From assembly GCA_016776605.1 (NCBI GenBank), contig JADHTB010000001.1, positions 434,001 to 498,000 of the forward strand: DNA of 64,000 nt. The letters are read 5' to 3'. This stretch comes from Alphaproteobacteria bacterium. Lineage in GTDB: Bacteria; Pseudomonadota; Alphaproteobacteria; GCA-2731375. Below the pieces are notes generated by a model. It saw nothing but the letters and a program-made list of their open reading frames with translations, ran no database searches and was not told the origin of the DNA. Shown here piece after piece: positions 47,731 to 56,743 of this stretch; position 1 is the first letter of the stretch, and each line of letters begins with the position of its first letter. Both the position numbers and the translations under genes were made by a program.

Positions 47731-49765
47731 AATCGGTGTTGATATTGGCGGCACGTTCACCGACGTGGTCTGCCGCCGGCCGGGTCAGCCAACCCGGATT
47801 CTGAAGCTGCCCACGACGCGGGATGATCCGGGAGTGGCGGTGTTGGCTGCTGTCCGCCGCCTGGACGAGATGGGCGCCCTGCAGGGCGGGCAGGTCAGCC
47901 GTTTCGTCCATGGCACCACGGTGGCCACGAACGCGGTTCTGGAACGCCAAGGCGCCAAGGTCGGGCTGTTGACCACCGAGGGCTTCCGCGATGTGCTGGA
48001 AATCGGCCGGCAATTTCGCCAGGCCCTCTATGAAGTTTGCCTCCACCCGGAGACGCCGGGCTTCCTGGCGCCGCGCGCCTTTCGTGGCGAGGTGGCGGAA
48101 CGGATCGATGCCAAGGGCCAGATCGTCACGCCCCTGGATGAGACGGCCCTTTTGCAGGCCGCCGACGATCTGGTTGCCCGCGGGGTGCAGGCCATTGCCA
48201 TCGTCTTCCTGTTTGCCTTTCTGAACCCGGTGCACGAACGCCGCGCCGCGGCCCTGCTGCGCCAGCGCCATCCCCACATCGCGCTATCTCTTTCATCCGA
48301 GGTGGACCCGGCTTTCCGCGAATACGAGCGTACGGCGGTGACCGCCTTTGATGCCTATATCAAACCCATCGTCGATGGCTATCTGGACCGTCTACAAGGT
48401 GGGCTGGCCCAGGCCGGCGTGGCGGCACCATTGCAGATCATGCAATCCCGGGGCGGTCTGGCCGGCGCGGCCGTGGCGCGGGAGCGGCCGGTGCGGCTGT
48501 TTTTGTCGGGCCCCGCCGCCGGCGTCATGGGGGCCTGCGCCATTGGGGCCCAGGATGGCGTGGCTGATTTGATCAGCATAGATATCGGCGGCACCACCTG
48601 CGATATCGCGCTAATTGAACAGGGCGCGCCGACCATTCGCACCGAAGGCGCCATAGATGGCTATCCGGTGCGGGTATCCATGATCGATATTAACCCCATC
48701 GGCGCCGGTGGCGGCTCCATCGCCTGGCTGGATGGCGCGGGCGGCCTGCGGGTCGGACCGCGCTCGGCTGGATCCGAGCCGGGGCCCGCCTGCTACGGCA
48801 AAGGCGGCCAAGCGGCGACGGTCACCGATGCCTCGTTGCTGCTGGGCTATCTGGATCCCGGTTATTTCGCCGCCGGCAGCGTCGCCCTGCAAAAGGATCT
48901 GGCCCGCGCCGTGATCACCAATAGCGTTGCCAAGCCATTGGGATTGACCGAGGCGCAAGCCGCTCTGGGCATCCACCGGGTTTTAAACAGCCAGATGGCA
49001 GAGGGCATTCGCGCCATCACCGTGCGCCGGGGTCACGATCCCCGTGGCTTTACCCTGGTCGCCCTGGGCGGCGCCGGGCCATTGCATGCCATTGCGCTAG
49101 CCGAAGAACTGGGCATCCGCCGCATTCTGGTGCCGCCACACCCCGGCGTGCTATCGGCCCAAGGTCTGTTGGATGCCAGAGTGGAGCACGAAGTCACCAT
49201 GGCGTTCGGCCATGCCCTGGCAGCATTGTCGCCGCCCGATCTGGCCCAGGCCTATCAGGGCATTGATGATCAGGCGCGTTCGCTCATAGCGCGCGAGGGC
49301 CTGGAACCCGAAGCCTGCACGGTGCGCCACTACGCCGATGTCTGTTTCGTTGGCCAATCGCATTATTTAGGCGTGCCGGTTGATCTGAACGGGCCGGACC
49401 CCATCGCCGGCATTTATCAAACTTTCCTGGAAACCCATGACCGTATCAACGGCCATCGCTTTGAGGCGCCGGCCAGGATCGTCAATCTGCGCACGGTGCA
49501 TCGCGCCCCGGAGGCGGAGGCGAGTGGCAGTTCGGCCCAGCCGACGGCTGGGGACGAAATTGAAAAAGCCCGCCGCGCGGTACATTTACCCGGCCAACAT
49601 AGCGCCATGGAAGTCGCGGTCCTGGATCGGGCCGCCATGACGCCAGGGCAAAGGGTTATCGGCCCGGCCATCATTGAACAGGCGGATGCGACAACCTTGC
49701 TGACCAGCGGCTGGTCGGCCCTGGTGGCGCCTTCGCTGACCCTGATCCTGGAACAGGATGCTTAG
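47720..49765 (+). CDS. hyuA: Hydantoinase/oxoprolinase subunit A (second copy)
   Basis: A complete 681-residue HyuA-type subunit. The N-terminal Hydant_A_N part has IGVDIGGTFTDVVC (residues 4-17) and FVHGTTVATNAVLER; the central part has SIDIGGTTCDIALIE (ATPase-like, actin/hexokinase fold) and ALGGAGPLHAIALAEELG. ATP-dependent opening of a hydantoin, oxoproline or related ring is the family role. It overlaps the hydrolase gene upstream and is directly followed by hyuB, with start adjoining stop. It differs clearly from the copy at 1-1044. Confidence 0.93.
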   Translation: MSIEIGVDIGGTFTDVVCRRPGQPTRILKLPTTRDDPGVAVLAAVRRLDEMGALQGGQVSRFVHGTTVATNAVLERQGAKVGLLTTEGFRDVLEIGRQFRQALYEVCLHPETPGFLAPRAFRGEVAERIDAKGQIVTPLDETALLQAADDLVARGVQAIAIVFLFAFLNPVHERRAAALLRQRHPHIALSLSSEVDPAFREYERTAVTAFDAYIKPIVDGYLDRLQGGLAQAGVAAPLQIMQSRGGLAGAAVARERPVRLFLSGPAAGVMGACAIGAQDGVADLISIDIGGTTCDIALIEQGAPTIRTEGAIDGYPVRVSMIDINPIGAGGGSIAWLDGAGGLRVGPRSAGSEPGPACYGKGGQAATVTDASLLLGYLDPGYFAAGSVALQKDLARAVITNSVAKPLGLTEAQAALGIHRVLNSQMAEGIRAITVRRGHDPRGFTLVALGGAGPLHAIALAEELGIRRILVPPHPGVLSAQGLLDARVEHEVTMAFGHALAALSPPDLAQAYQGIDDQARSLIAREGLEPEACTVRHYADVCFVGQSHYLGVPVDLNGPDPIAGIYQTFLETHDRINGHRFEAPARIVNLRTVHRAPEAEASGSSAQPTAGDEIEKARRAVHLPGQHSAMEVAVLDRAAMTPGQRVIGPAIIEQADATTLLTSGWSALVAPSLTLILEQDA

Positions 49766-51409
49766 ATGAACACCGCATTGATTGATCCGATCACATTGGA
49801 AGTTCTGCGTAACAAGCTGGACGGCATCGCCAACGAAATGCAGTCGACCCTGCTGCGCAGCTCCTTTTCGCCTATCGTCAAGGAAGGCCTGGACGCCTCG
49901 GCCTGCCTGTTTTCCATCGCTGGCGAAACGCTGGCGCAATCGATCTCCATCCCCATCCATCTGGCTACTCTGATCCCGGTGATCGAAACCTTTTTGACGC
50001 GGTTTCCCCTGGCCAGCCTGGAAGCGGGCGATCTGCTGGTCATGAATGATCCTTATCTGGGTGGCACCCATCTGCCCGATATCGCCGTCGCCATGCCGAT
50101 CATGCACCGGGGCAAGCCCATCGCCCTGGCCGCTGCCATGACCCATCATCAGGACGTCGGCGGCATGGCGCCTGGTTCCGTCCCCACCAATGCCACCGAG
50201 ATTTTTCAGGAAGGCATTCGTATACCGCCCCTGAAATTACGCAGTGGCGGCGTGATGAACGAGACTTTTATTGCCATGATGCGGCAAAACGTGCGCATGC
50301 CCGATGCCTTCATGGGTGATCTGAACGCACAAATCGCCGCCTGCACCGTCGGGGCGCGGCGCCTGGACGAGGTGGCGGAAAAATACGGCGCGGAATTGTT
50401 GCAGGGCGTCTTTAGCGAATTGCTGGACAGATCGGAACAAATGACGCGGGCCTCCCTGCGCGCTATTCCCGATGGCCAATACAACTACACGGATTATCTC
50501 GACAATGATGGCATCAAACTGGATCGATCCGTTCCCATCAAGGTGACCGTCAGCGTGCGGGATGGCGAATTGACCTGCAGTTTCGAAGGCACGGCGGATC
50601 AGGTCCGCGGGCCCTTTAACTGTGTGCCGTCGGGTACCGCCGCCGCCGCATTGTTTGCCGTCCGCGCGATCACGGACCCGGAGATTCCCACCAATGGCGG
50701 TTGTTTCCGCCCCGTCCACCTGATCCTGCCCGAAGGCAGCCTGGTCAATCCGCGGGCGCCCGCGCCGGTCAACTCGCGTACCGCCACGATCAAGCGGATC
50801 ACCGGCTGTATCCTCGGCGCCTTGAAGGATGTCCTGCCCGACCGGATCCCCGCGGACTCAGGCGGCGAATTACTGATCCTGTCGTTCGGCGGCCAGCGGG
50901 AAGATGGTTCAACGTTCGTGGTGGGCGACTTGGTTGCCTCGGGCAGCGGCGCCTCCTCCCTGGGCGACGGCGTCGATATGATCGAAACCGATGCGACCAA
51001 TTGCATGAACCTTCCCGTTGAGGCGCTGGAACTGGACGCCCCCATTCGGGTACACCATTTTGGCTTAGCCCAAGGTTCGGGCGGCGCCGGGCAATTTCGC
51101 GGCGGCCTGGGCTGCCGCCGGGAATACGAAATCATGGCGGGCGAGGTCACCGTCACCTATCGCGGCGAACGGCATAACCATCCCGCCCAGGGCAGCCAGG
51201 GCGGGGAAGCCGGCGCCCTGGCCTCTGCCCGAATTATGCGCGCAGCCGGGGGTGAGGAAATAATCCTTTCTAAACAAGTCACTACTCTTTACCCCGGCGA
51301 CCGGCTGTGCATTGAAACGGCTGGTGGCGGCGGCTATGGCCCGGCGGTACAACGCAGCACGGAAGCCCGATTGGAGGATCTGGCCAGCGGTAAGGTTTTC
51401 GGTGGATAA
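49766..51409 (+). CDS. hyuB: Hydantoinase B/oxoprolinase family protein (second copy)
   Basis: A 547-residue HyuB-type subunit starting directly after the hyuA stop. IDPITLEVLRNKLDGI at the start, NDPYLGGTHLPDIAVAMP at about residues 94-111, and SGGAGQFRGGLGCRREYEI and TAGGGGYGPA near the end are typical. It should form the active enzyme with the preceding HyuA. No amidase or AtzG-like gene follows here, unlike at the first cluster, so the two systems probably act on different substrates. Confidence 0.93.
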   Translation: MNTALIDPITLEVLRNKLDGIANEMQSTLLRSSFSPIVKEGLDASACLFSIAGETLAQSISIPIHLATLIPVIETFLTRFPLASLEAGDLLVMNDPYLGGTHLPDIAVAMPIMHRGKPIALAAAMTHHQDVGGMAPGSVPTNATEIFQEGIRIPPLKLRSGGVMNETFIAMMRQNVRMPDAFMGDLNAQIAACTVGARRLDEVAEKYGAELLQGVFSELLDRSEQMTRASLRAIPDGQYNYTDYLDNDGIKLDRSVPIKVTVSVRDGELTCSFEGTADQVRGPFNCVPSGTAAAALFAVRAITDPEIPTNGGCFRPVHLILPEGSLVNPRAPAPVNSRTATIKRITGCILGALKDVLPDRIPADSGGELLILSFGGQREDGSTFVVGDLVASGSGASSLGDGVDMIETDATNCMNLPVEALELDAPIRVHHFGLAQGSGGAGQFRGGLGCRREYEIMAGEVTVTYRGERHNHPAQGSQGGEAGALASARIMRAAGGEEIILSKQVTTLYPGDRLCIETAGGGGYGPAVQRSTEARLEDLASGKVFGG

Positions 51410-51560
51410 GTTATCAAGCCGTCTTTGCGCTCAAACGCTTAGCCAATGGTAACAAGCAATTAATTTACACAATTGATCCGTTAACAAATTTTTTACAATG
51501 AAATGGTTACATTCATGCTGAAGACCACTGATAGCACTTATTTACAGTAGGAATTTCGGC

Positions 51561-51788
51561 ATGTTTTTTCGTCGACCTGAACCACGCAATCCCTTAGCCG
51601 AGGGCGACATATTCCAACGCCGAGTGGCATACGACCTTGTGGAGACAGCACGCGTCAAGGCCGTGACCATGGGCCCACTGGGTATTCAACACGTCACCTT
51701 TCGTGTTTCCACACCGGGCGTTGATGACCGGGGCGACCAGCGCATTCTAGCGGCTGCTGTCTTTTCGGAAATGTATCAACCGTCCTGA
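51561..51788 (+). CDS. Small conserved hypothetical protein
   Basis: A 75-residue protein starting MFFRRPEPRNPLAEGD and containing GIQHVTFRVSTPG. Short proteins of this type (FFRRP start, then an antiparallel beta-rich body ending in a conserved FxxxY) seem to be common in alphaproteobacteria, as I recall them, but no function is known to me. The A/T-rich leader and a GTAGGAAT site before the ATG support a real gene. Confidence 0.6.
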   Translation: MFFRRPEPRNPLAEGDIFQRRVAYDLVETARVKAVTMGPLGIQHVTFRVSTPGVDDRGDQRILAAAVFSEMYQPS

Positions 51789-51847
51789 AATCGTGGCACG
51801 GCGCGCGTCTGCAAGCTAACCTCCCCAGCCGGCCGCATGAGCTGGAA

Positions 51848-51952
51848 CTAGAGCGCATTCGAAGAAAATGCGCCCAGACTCCTAAAATTATCGCTATTAA
51901 ATCAATCGCTTACGTCGCGGGAGCGACTCCAATTAATTGAAATTTGCTCTTG
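51848..51952 (+). mobile_element. MITE-like element, diverged copy C
   Basis: A 105-bp element beginning CTAGAGCGCATTC and ending TTTGCTCTTG, colinear with copy A at 56456. The first 30 bases are nearly identical to copy A (including the GCGCATT/AATGCGC hairpin); the second half has diverged and the last TAG is broken. It lies about 110 nt upstream of the AceE-like gene. The rest of the 51789-52064 gap shows no gene. Confidence 0.7.
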
Positions 51953-52064
51953 TGATACCGCGGATGGCGCTGCCATACCCTGGCACTTTTGCGTCTTGCG
52001 GAAAGCCTTTGCGGCCTGGACAGGCTATAATGCCGACTGGAATCGAGATAAGGGCTAGGTCATC

Positions 52065-54437
52065 ATGAGTAAGCCGGCGGACAGAAACAAGGCCGATGCG
52101 ACCGCAAACCGGGCGCGGGAATTGGAACTACTTGGCGCCCTTGAACGAAAGGTCCTGTGGCTTTCCAGTTGGATGATCCACAACGCCAACCATCTGCGCA
52201 CCAACCGCGACGGCCTGAAAGTGGGCGGACACCAGGCATCATCCGCCTCGCTGACCACGTTGATGACGGCACTGTATTTCAACATTCTGCGGCCGGCGGA
52301 CCGGGTCGCGGTGAAGCCGCACGCCAGCCCGGTGTTCCACGCCATCCAATATCTGTTGGGCCGGCAAAGCCGCGAGATGTTGTTCGATTTCCGCGCCCTG
52401 GGCGGGGCGCAATCCTATCCCTCACGTACCAAGGATGTTGACGAAGTGGATTTTTCCACCGGCTCGGTCGGTCTGGGCGTCGCCATGACCGCCTTTGCCG
52501 CGCTGGTGCAGGACTATGTCGCCATGAAGCAATGGGACGGCGACGCCGTACCCACCGGCCGCATGGTGGCGCTGATGGGTGATGCGGAACTGGACGAGGG
52601 CAATGTCTTCGAGGCCATGCTGGAAGGCTGGAAGCACGACGTGCGTAACACCTGGTGGATCGTTGACTATAACCGCCAAAGTCTGGATTCGGTGATCACC
52701 GACCGCCTGTTTGGCCGGCTCGACGATATTTTCCGCACCACCGGCTGGCGCGTGGTCACCCTGAAATATGGCAACATGCTGCAATCGGCCTTTGCGACCA
52801 GCGACGGCGAGGCCTTGCGCCGGTGGATCGACGATTGTCCGAACTCACTCTATTCCGCCCTGACCTACAAGGGCGGGCCCGGCTGGCGCGAACATCTGCG
52901 CAAGGATCTTGGTGACGTACCCGGCCTGCGCCCGATTGTCGAGGATTATGAAGACCGGGAGCTGCATGATTTGATGACCAATCTGGGCGGCCACGACATG
53001 GCCGCGGTACTGGATTGCTTTCAGAGTATCGAAGGTGACGAGCCGACCTGTTTTATCGCCTACACGGTCAAGGGCAAGGAGTTGCCCCTGGCCGGTCACA
53101 AGGACAACCACGCCGGTTTGATGAGCCCGGAACAAATGGCGGAATTTCAGACCAGGATGGGCGTGCCCCAGGGCGACGAATGGGAACCCATGGCCGGTCT
53201 GGACGTAGACGTCGAGGAATTGCAGCAATTTCTGGAGCGGGTGCCATTTGCCCAGGGACCCAGCCGGCGCCACCACGCCGCCACCATCGCCGTTCCGGCC
53301 CAACTGTCGAAACCGGCCACGGATAAAGCCATCTCCACCCAGGAAGCGTTCGGCCGTATCCTGTTCGATATCGCGGCCAGAGATGACGAATTTGCCAGGC
53401 GCATCGTGACCACCTCGCCCGATGTCACCGTCTCCACCAATCTGGGCGGCTGGGTCAACCGCCGGGGCATCTTTGATCGCCATCCGAGGGAGGATATTTT
53501 TCGCACGGAGAAGGTCGTCTCGGCCCAACGCTGGACCATGCATCCCGACGGCCAGCATATCGAACTGGGCATCGCCGAAAATAATCTGTTTCTGACGCTG
53601 GCCGCCCTGGGCCTGTCGCACTCGCTGTTTGGCAAGCGCCTTTTGCCTATTGGCACGCTGTACGATCCGTTTGTCAGCCGCGGCCTGGATGCCCTGAACT
53701 ATGCCTGCTATCAGGATGCCCGTTTCATGTTGATCGGCACACCGTCCGGCATCACCCTGGCGCCAGAGGGCGGGGCACATCAATCCATTAGCACACCGTT
53801 GATCGGCCTGGCCCAGGATGGTCTGAGCGCATTCGAGCCGGCCTTCATTGATGAATTGGCCGAAATCATGCGCTGGGGTTTTGACCATATGCAGGCAGAG
53901 GACGGCGGCTCGGTCTATCTACGCCTGACCACCCGCGCCTTGGCACAGCCCGAACGCGCCATGACGCCGGGCCTGCGCGAAGAGATCATGGCCGGGGCCT
54001 ATTGGCTGCGCCCACCCCAGCCCGGCGCGGAACTTGCCATCATCTGTTGCGGCGCCGTTACGGCGGAGGCCATGGCGGCCCATGACGAAATTCTGGAAGA
54101 CGTACCAGGCGCCGGGTTGCTGATTGTGACCTCCCCCGATCTGGCCTACCGGGATTGGAACCACGCCTGGCGGCACCGCGCCGCGGGGCGTTACGAGGCA
54201 CGCAGCCATATTGGCCGGCTGCTGGACCCCCTGGCCCCGGACGCCGCCCTGGTGACGGTGATCGACGGCCATCCCGCAACCCTGTCCTGGCTGGGTTCTG
54301 CGTCACGGCGGCGGGTCTTCAGCCTTGGCGTGGAAAAATTTGGCCAGTCGGGGGACATCCAGGACCTGTACCGCGTGTACGGTATCGATCGCAACGCCAT
54401 CCTGGACGCCTGCGCCGCCGCCTGCCTTAGCCGATGA
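52065..54437 (+). CDS. AceE-like homodimeric 2-oxoacid dehydrogenase E1 / transketolase-family protein
   Basis: A 790-residue thiamine-diphosphate enzyme. Residues about 30-330 resemble the ThDP-binding half of homodimeric pyruvate dehydrogenase E1: ASSASLTTLMTALYFNI, FSTGSVGLGVAMTAFAAL and the motif GDAELDEGN with a matching asparagine in WWIVDYNRQ about 30 residues on. Later come the pyrimidine-binding part (QEAFGRILFDIA, IELGIAENNLFLTLAALGLS) and a C-terminal domain. It is shorter than E. coli AceE (about 887 residues). No E2 or E3 gene is near, so pyruvate, 2-oxobutyrate or a transketolase-type reaction are all possible. Confidence 0.8.
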   Translation: MSKPADRNKADATANRARELELLGALERKVLWLSSWMIHNANHLRTNRDGLKVGGHQASSASLTTLMTALYFNILRPADRVAVKPHASPVFHAIQYLLGRQSREMLFDFRALGGAQSYPSRTKDVDEVDFSTGSVGLGVAMTAFAALVQDYVAMKQWDGDAVPTGRMVALMGDAELDEGNVFEAMLEGWKHDVRNTWWIVDYNRQSLDSVITDRLFGRLDDIFRTTGWRVVTLKYGNMLQSAFATSDGEALRRWIDDCPNSLYSALTYKGGPGWREHLRKDLGDVPGLRPIVEDYEDRELHDLMTNLGGHDMAAVLDCFQSIEGDEPTCFIAYTVKGKELPLAGHKDNHAGLMSPEQMAEFQTRMGVPQGDEWEPMAGLDVDVEELQQFLERVPFAQGPSRRHHAATIAVPAQLSKPATDKAISTQEAFGRILFDIAARDDEFARRIVTTSPDVTVSTNLGGWVNRRGIFDRHPREDIFRTEKVVSAQRWTMHPDGQHIELGIAENNLFLTLAALGLSHSLFGKRLLPIGTLYDPFVSRGLDALNYACYQDARFMLIGTPSGITLAPEGGAHQSISTPLIGLAQDGLSAFEPAFIDELAEIMRWGFDHMQAEDGGSVYLRLTTRALAQPERAMTPGLREEIMAGAYWLRPPQPGAELAIICCGAVTAEAMAAHDEILEDVPGAGLLIVTSPDLAYRDWNHAWRHRAAGRYEARSHIGRLLDPLAPDAALVTVIDGHPATLSWLGSASRRRVFSLGVEKFGQSGDIQDLYRVYGIDRNAILDACAAACLSR

Positions 54438-54895
54438 ACCGATCCGTAAGTGGTGTAGCCGCAATGGCGAAAATGACGGTGGATCAGCTTGAGGCATTTT
54501 TGGCTGACGTCTTTCCTCAGATGGACGAGCTGAACCTGCGGGTGGAGGAGGTTCGCCCGCGTTATCTGCGCGCCCGCATCATCACCTCGGAAAAGAACCT
54601 GCGGCCGGGCGGCACCATCGCCGGGCCGACCATGATGGCGCTGGCGGATTGCGTGGTCTGGCTTGCCATCATCGCCACCCTGGGCCATGGCGAACAGGCG
54701 GTTACCACCAATCTAAACATCAATTTCATGAAACGCCCCGGACCCGCCGACCTGATCGCCGAGGCCCGCCTGTTAAAGCTGGGCCGCCGCCTGGCGGTGG
54801 GTGATGTGATGATCTATTCCGACGACGGCAGCGATGGAGCCGACCACCCAGTCGCGCACGCCACCCTGACCTACGCGATTCCGAGTCCCGACTAA
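54434..54895 (+). CDS. PaaI-family (hotdog) thioesterase
   Basis: A 153-residue hotdog-fold protein. RPGGTIAGPTMMALADCVVWLAI (about residues 56-78) and VTTNLNINFMKRPGPADLIAEARLLKLGRRLAVGDV are typical of PaaI/YigI acyl-CoA thioesterases, including the conserved catalytic acidic position in ALAD. The start overlaps the E1-like gene as ATGA, implying coupled expression; ATGs at codons 11 and 14 could also serve. It would release free acid from a CoA thioester. Confidence 0.87.
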   Translation: MNRSVSGVAAMAKMTVDQLEAFLADVFPQMDELNLRVEEVRPRYLRARIITSEKNLRPGGTIAGPTMMALADCVVWLAIIATLGHGEQAVTTNLNINFMKRPGPADLIAEARLLKLGRRLAVGDVMIYSDDGSDGADHPVAHATLTYAIPSPD

Positions 54896-54906
54896 TTCGA
54901 ACGGAA

Positions 54907-56445
54907 TCAATCACTGGATAGACGGGCCTCCAATTCATGACGCTGCACCTTGCCGGTGGTTGAACGCGGCAGCTCATCCTCGGCCAAAAAGATGATTTCC
55001 TTGGGCCGTTTATAAGAGGACAAGTTTTCGCGGCAGCGGTCCATCAGATCAGCCGCGGTCAGGCTTGGATCGGCCATGACGACGAAGGCCACGGGCACCT
55101 CGCCCCATTGCCGGTCGCCACGGCGCACCACCACCGCCTCATGCACCCGGCTGTCAGCCAATATCACCTGCTCGATTTCCGCCGGATAGATGTTCTCACC
55201 ACCCGATTTGATCATGTATTTCACCCGGTCCACGTAATCCAGGCTGCCATCGGGGTTGCGGCGCAGCACATCGCCCATATGGAACCAGCCATTGCGGAAA
55301 TCCTGCTGATTGGTCTCGTCGGCATGCCAGTAGCCGCTGAACAAGGTCGGGCCGCGCAGGATCACCTCGCCCGGCGTTCCCACGGGCACCTCGTTGTCGT
55401 CGGGATCGACCAGGCGCAATTCGCAAAATGCCGATTGCCGTTTGGACAGATTTGTGGGCGCGACGCCGATCGGGATCAGGCCGGAGGTGGCGGGCGGCAA
55501 GCCGGTCTCGGTCGCGCCAAAGGTATTGTTATAGGGGGCATTCAGGGCCCGGGAGGCCGCGGCGATATCCTCGCGGGGCACCAGATCGGCCATGGCGCCA
55601 CATATACCGACCCCCTTCACCTTTACCCCGCGGGCTTGCAGGATAGCGGCAAAGGGTCCGACCATGCCGGGCATCAGGATGAAAAATCGCATCACCTCGC
55701 GCTCCAGAACATCGATCAGCCGATCCGGTTCATAGCCATCAACCACATGCACCGTGCCGCCGCGCAACAGCGTGCCCAGGGCCTGATCGGTCGAAGCCAT
55801 ATGATAGAACGGCGCCCAGGCGCAAAAATTGTCGCCAATGGGAATTTCCAACTCGGAAGCGGCACACATCGCCCGCGCCACCATGGCCCGATGGCTGATC
55901 AAGGCGCCCTTGGGCAATCCCGTCGTGCCGGAGGTATAGAGGATGACCAGACCATCTTCGGGATCAATATCCAGATCCGGATAGTCGCCCGGCGCGGCAG
56001 CCAGGATGTTCGCGTAATCGGGACCCAGGACAATTCTGCGGTGCGGGGCAAGCTCAAGACGGTCGAGGGCCGCAACCAGCTCCCCCTGCACGATCACCAC
56101 CTCGGGCTCCACCAAACTGATGCAATGCTGCAACTCCCGGTCTCCAAGGCGCCAGTTCAACGCCGCCAGGATCAACCCGGCCTTGGCCGCCGCCAATTCG
56201 ATCTCGACATATTCCAGACAGTTGCGGGCCAACAGTCCGACCCGGTCGCCCCGCCGTAGCCCCAGGTCCAGAAAGCTATTCGCCAGCCGGTTGGAGCGGT
56301 CCTCCAATTCGGTGTAATTCAGCACCCGGTCACCATCAACCACGGCGCGGTGATCGGGATTGACCGGTACCCGGGCATGGAACAAGGCGCCGATGGACGC
56401 GCGGCGGGATGAAGACACGGCCTGCGGCGGAACATAAAGAGACAC
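54907..56445 (-). CDS. AMP-dependent acyl-CoA synthetase (second)
   Basis: A 512-residue ANL-family ligase. VILYTSGTTGLPKGALISHRAM (about residues 170-190, given by its TSGTTGLPKG core), NTFGATETGLPP, GWFHMGDVLRRNPDGSLDYVDR and the catalytic lysine of PRSTTGKVQRHEL are all present. I chose the GTG at 56445 because AGGAG lies 7 nt upstream; an ATG at 56466 would place the start inside the MITE at 56456. It converges with the thioesterase gene (11 nt apart) and may act on the same acyl group in the opposite direction. Confidence 0.9.
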   Translation of the reverse strand: MSLYVPPQAVSSSRRASIGALFHARVPVNPDHRAVVDGDRVLNYTELEDRSNRLANSFLDLGLRRGDRVGLLARNCLEYVEIELAAAKAGLILAALNWRLGDRELQHCISLVEPEVVIVQGELVAALDRLELAPHRRIVLGPDYANILAAAPGDYPDLDIDPEDGLVILYTSGTTGLPKGALISHRAMVARAMCAASELEIPIGDNFCAWAPFYHMASTDQALGTLLRGGTVHVVDGYEPDRLIDVLEREVMRFFILMPGMVGPFAAILQARGVKVKGVGICGAMADLVPREDIAAASRALNAPYNNTFGATETGLPPATSGLIPIGVAPTNLSKRQSAFCELRLVDPDDNEVPVGTPGEVILRGPTLFSGYWHADETNQQDFRNGWFHMGDVLRRNPDGSLDYVDRVKYMIKSGGENIYPAEIEQVILADSRVHEAVVVRRGDRQWGEVPVAFVVMADPSLTAADLMDRCRENLSSYKRPKEIIFLAEDELPRSTTGKVQRHELEARLSSD

Positions 56446-56455
56446 TGACGAACTC

Positions 56456-56560
56456 CTAGAGCGCATTCGAAGAAAATGCGCTCAGATTCTAAAAAATAGA
56501 GCACTTTTTCCAATCACTTAGAATCGCTTCGCGATTCTCATTCATTCGGAATTGCTCTAG
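56456..56560 (+). mobile_element. MITE-like element, copy A (reference copy)
   Basis: A 105-bp element with ends CTAGAGCGCATTC and GGAATTGCTCTAG, nearly exact inverted repeats. Internal hairpins are GCGCATT/AATGCGC and AGAATCGC-TTC-GCGATTCT. It has no coding capacity. TA flanked by C and G at both ends fits a TA target duplication at CTAG, as made by IS630-like transposases (inference). It ends 10 nt before the acyl-CoA synthetase start, so it lies in that gene's leader. Confidence 0.8.
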
Positions 56561-56698
56561 CCAACACATTACGATCGCGACGCTCCGGGCGAACCTGGAA
56601 CAACGGAAAACCTAATCAGTTTCCCGCGCGCCCGCAATGATCGCGCGATGAAGAAGGCAAAACCAACGCCTCCGCCAACGAGAGGCATGGCCCGCAGG

Positions 56699-56733
56699 TT
56701 AGAGCAGTTTCGGGGTATTCTGAACTGCTCTAG
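56699..56733. repeat. Short palindromic relative of the MITE ends
   Basis: TAGAGCAGTT (56700-56709) and AACTGCTCTA (56723-56732) form a perfect 10-bp inverted repeat with a 13-nt loop. The outer bases match the MITE terminal repeat (TAGAGC/GCTCTA), as if only the two ends had fused. It lies just after the stop of the hybrid kinase and has no T run. The 56561-56743 gap holds nothing else that I recognise. Confidence 0.55.
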
Positions 56734-56743
56734 GAGAATAATT

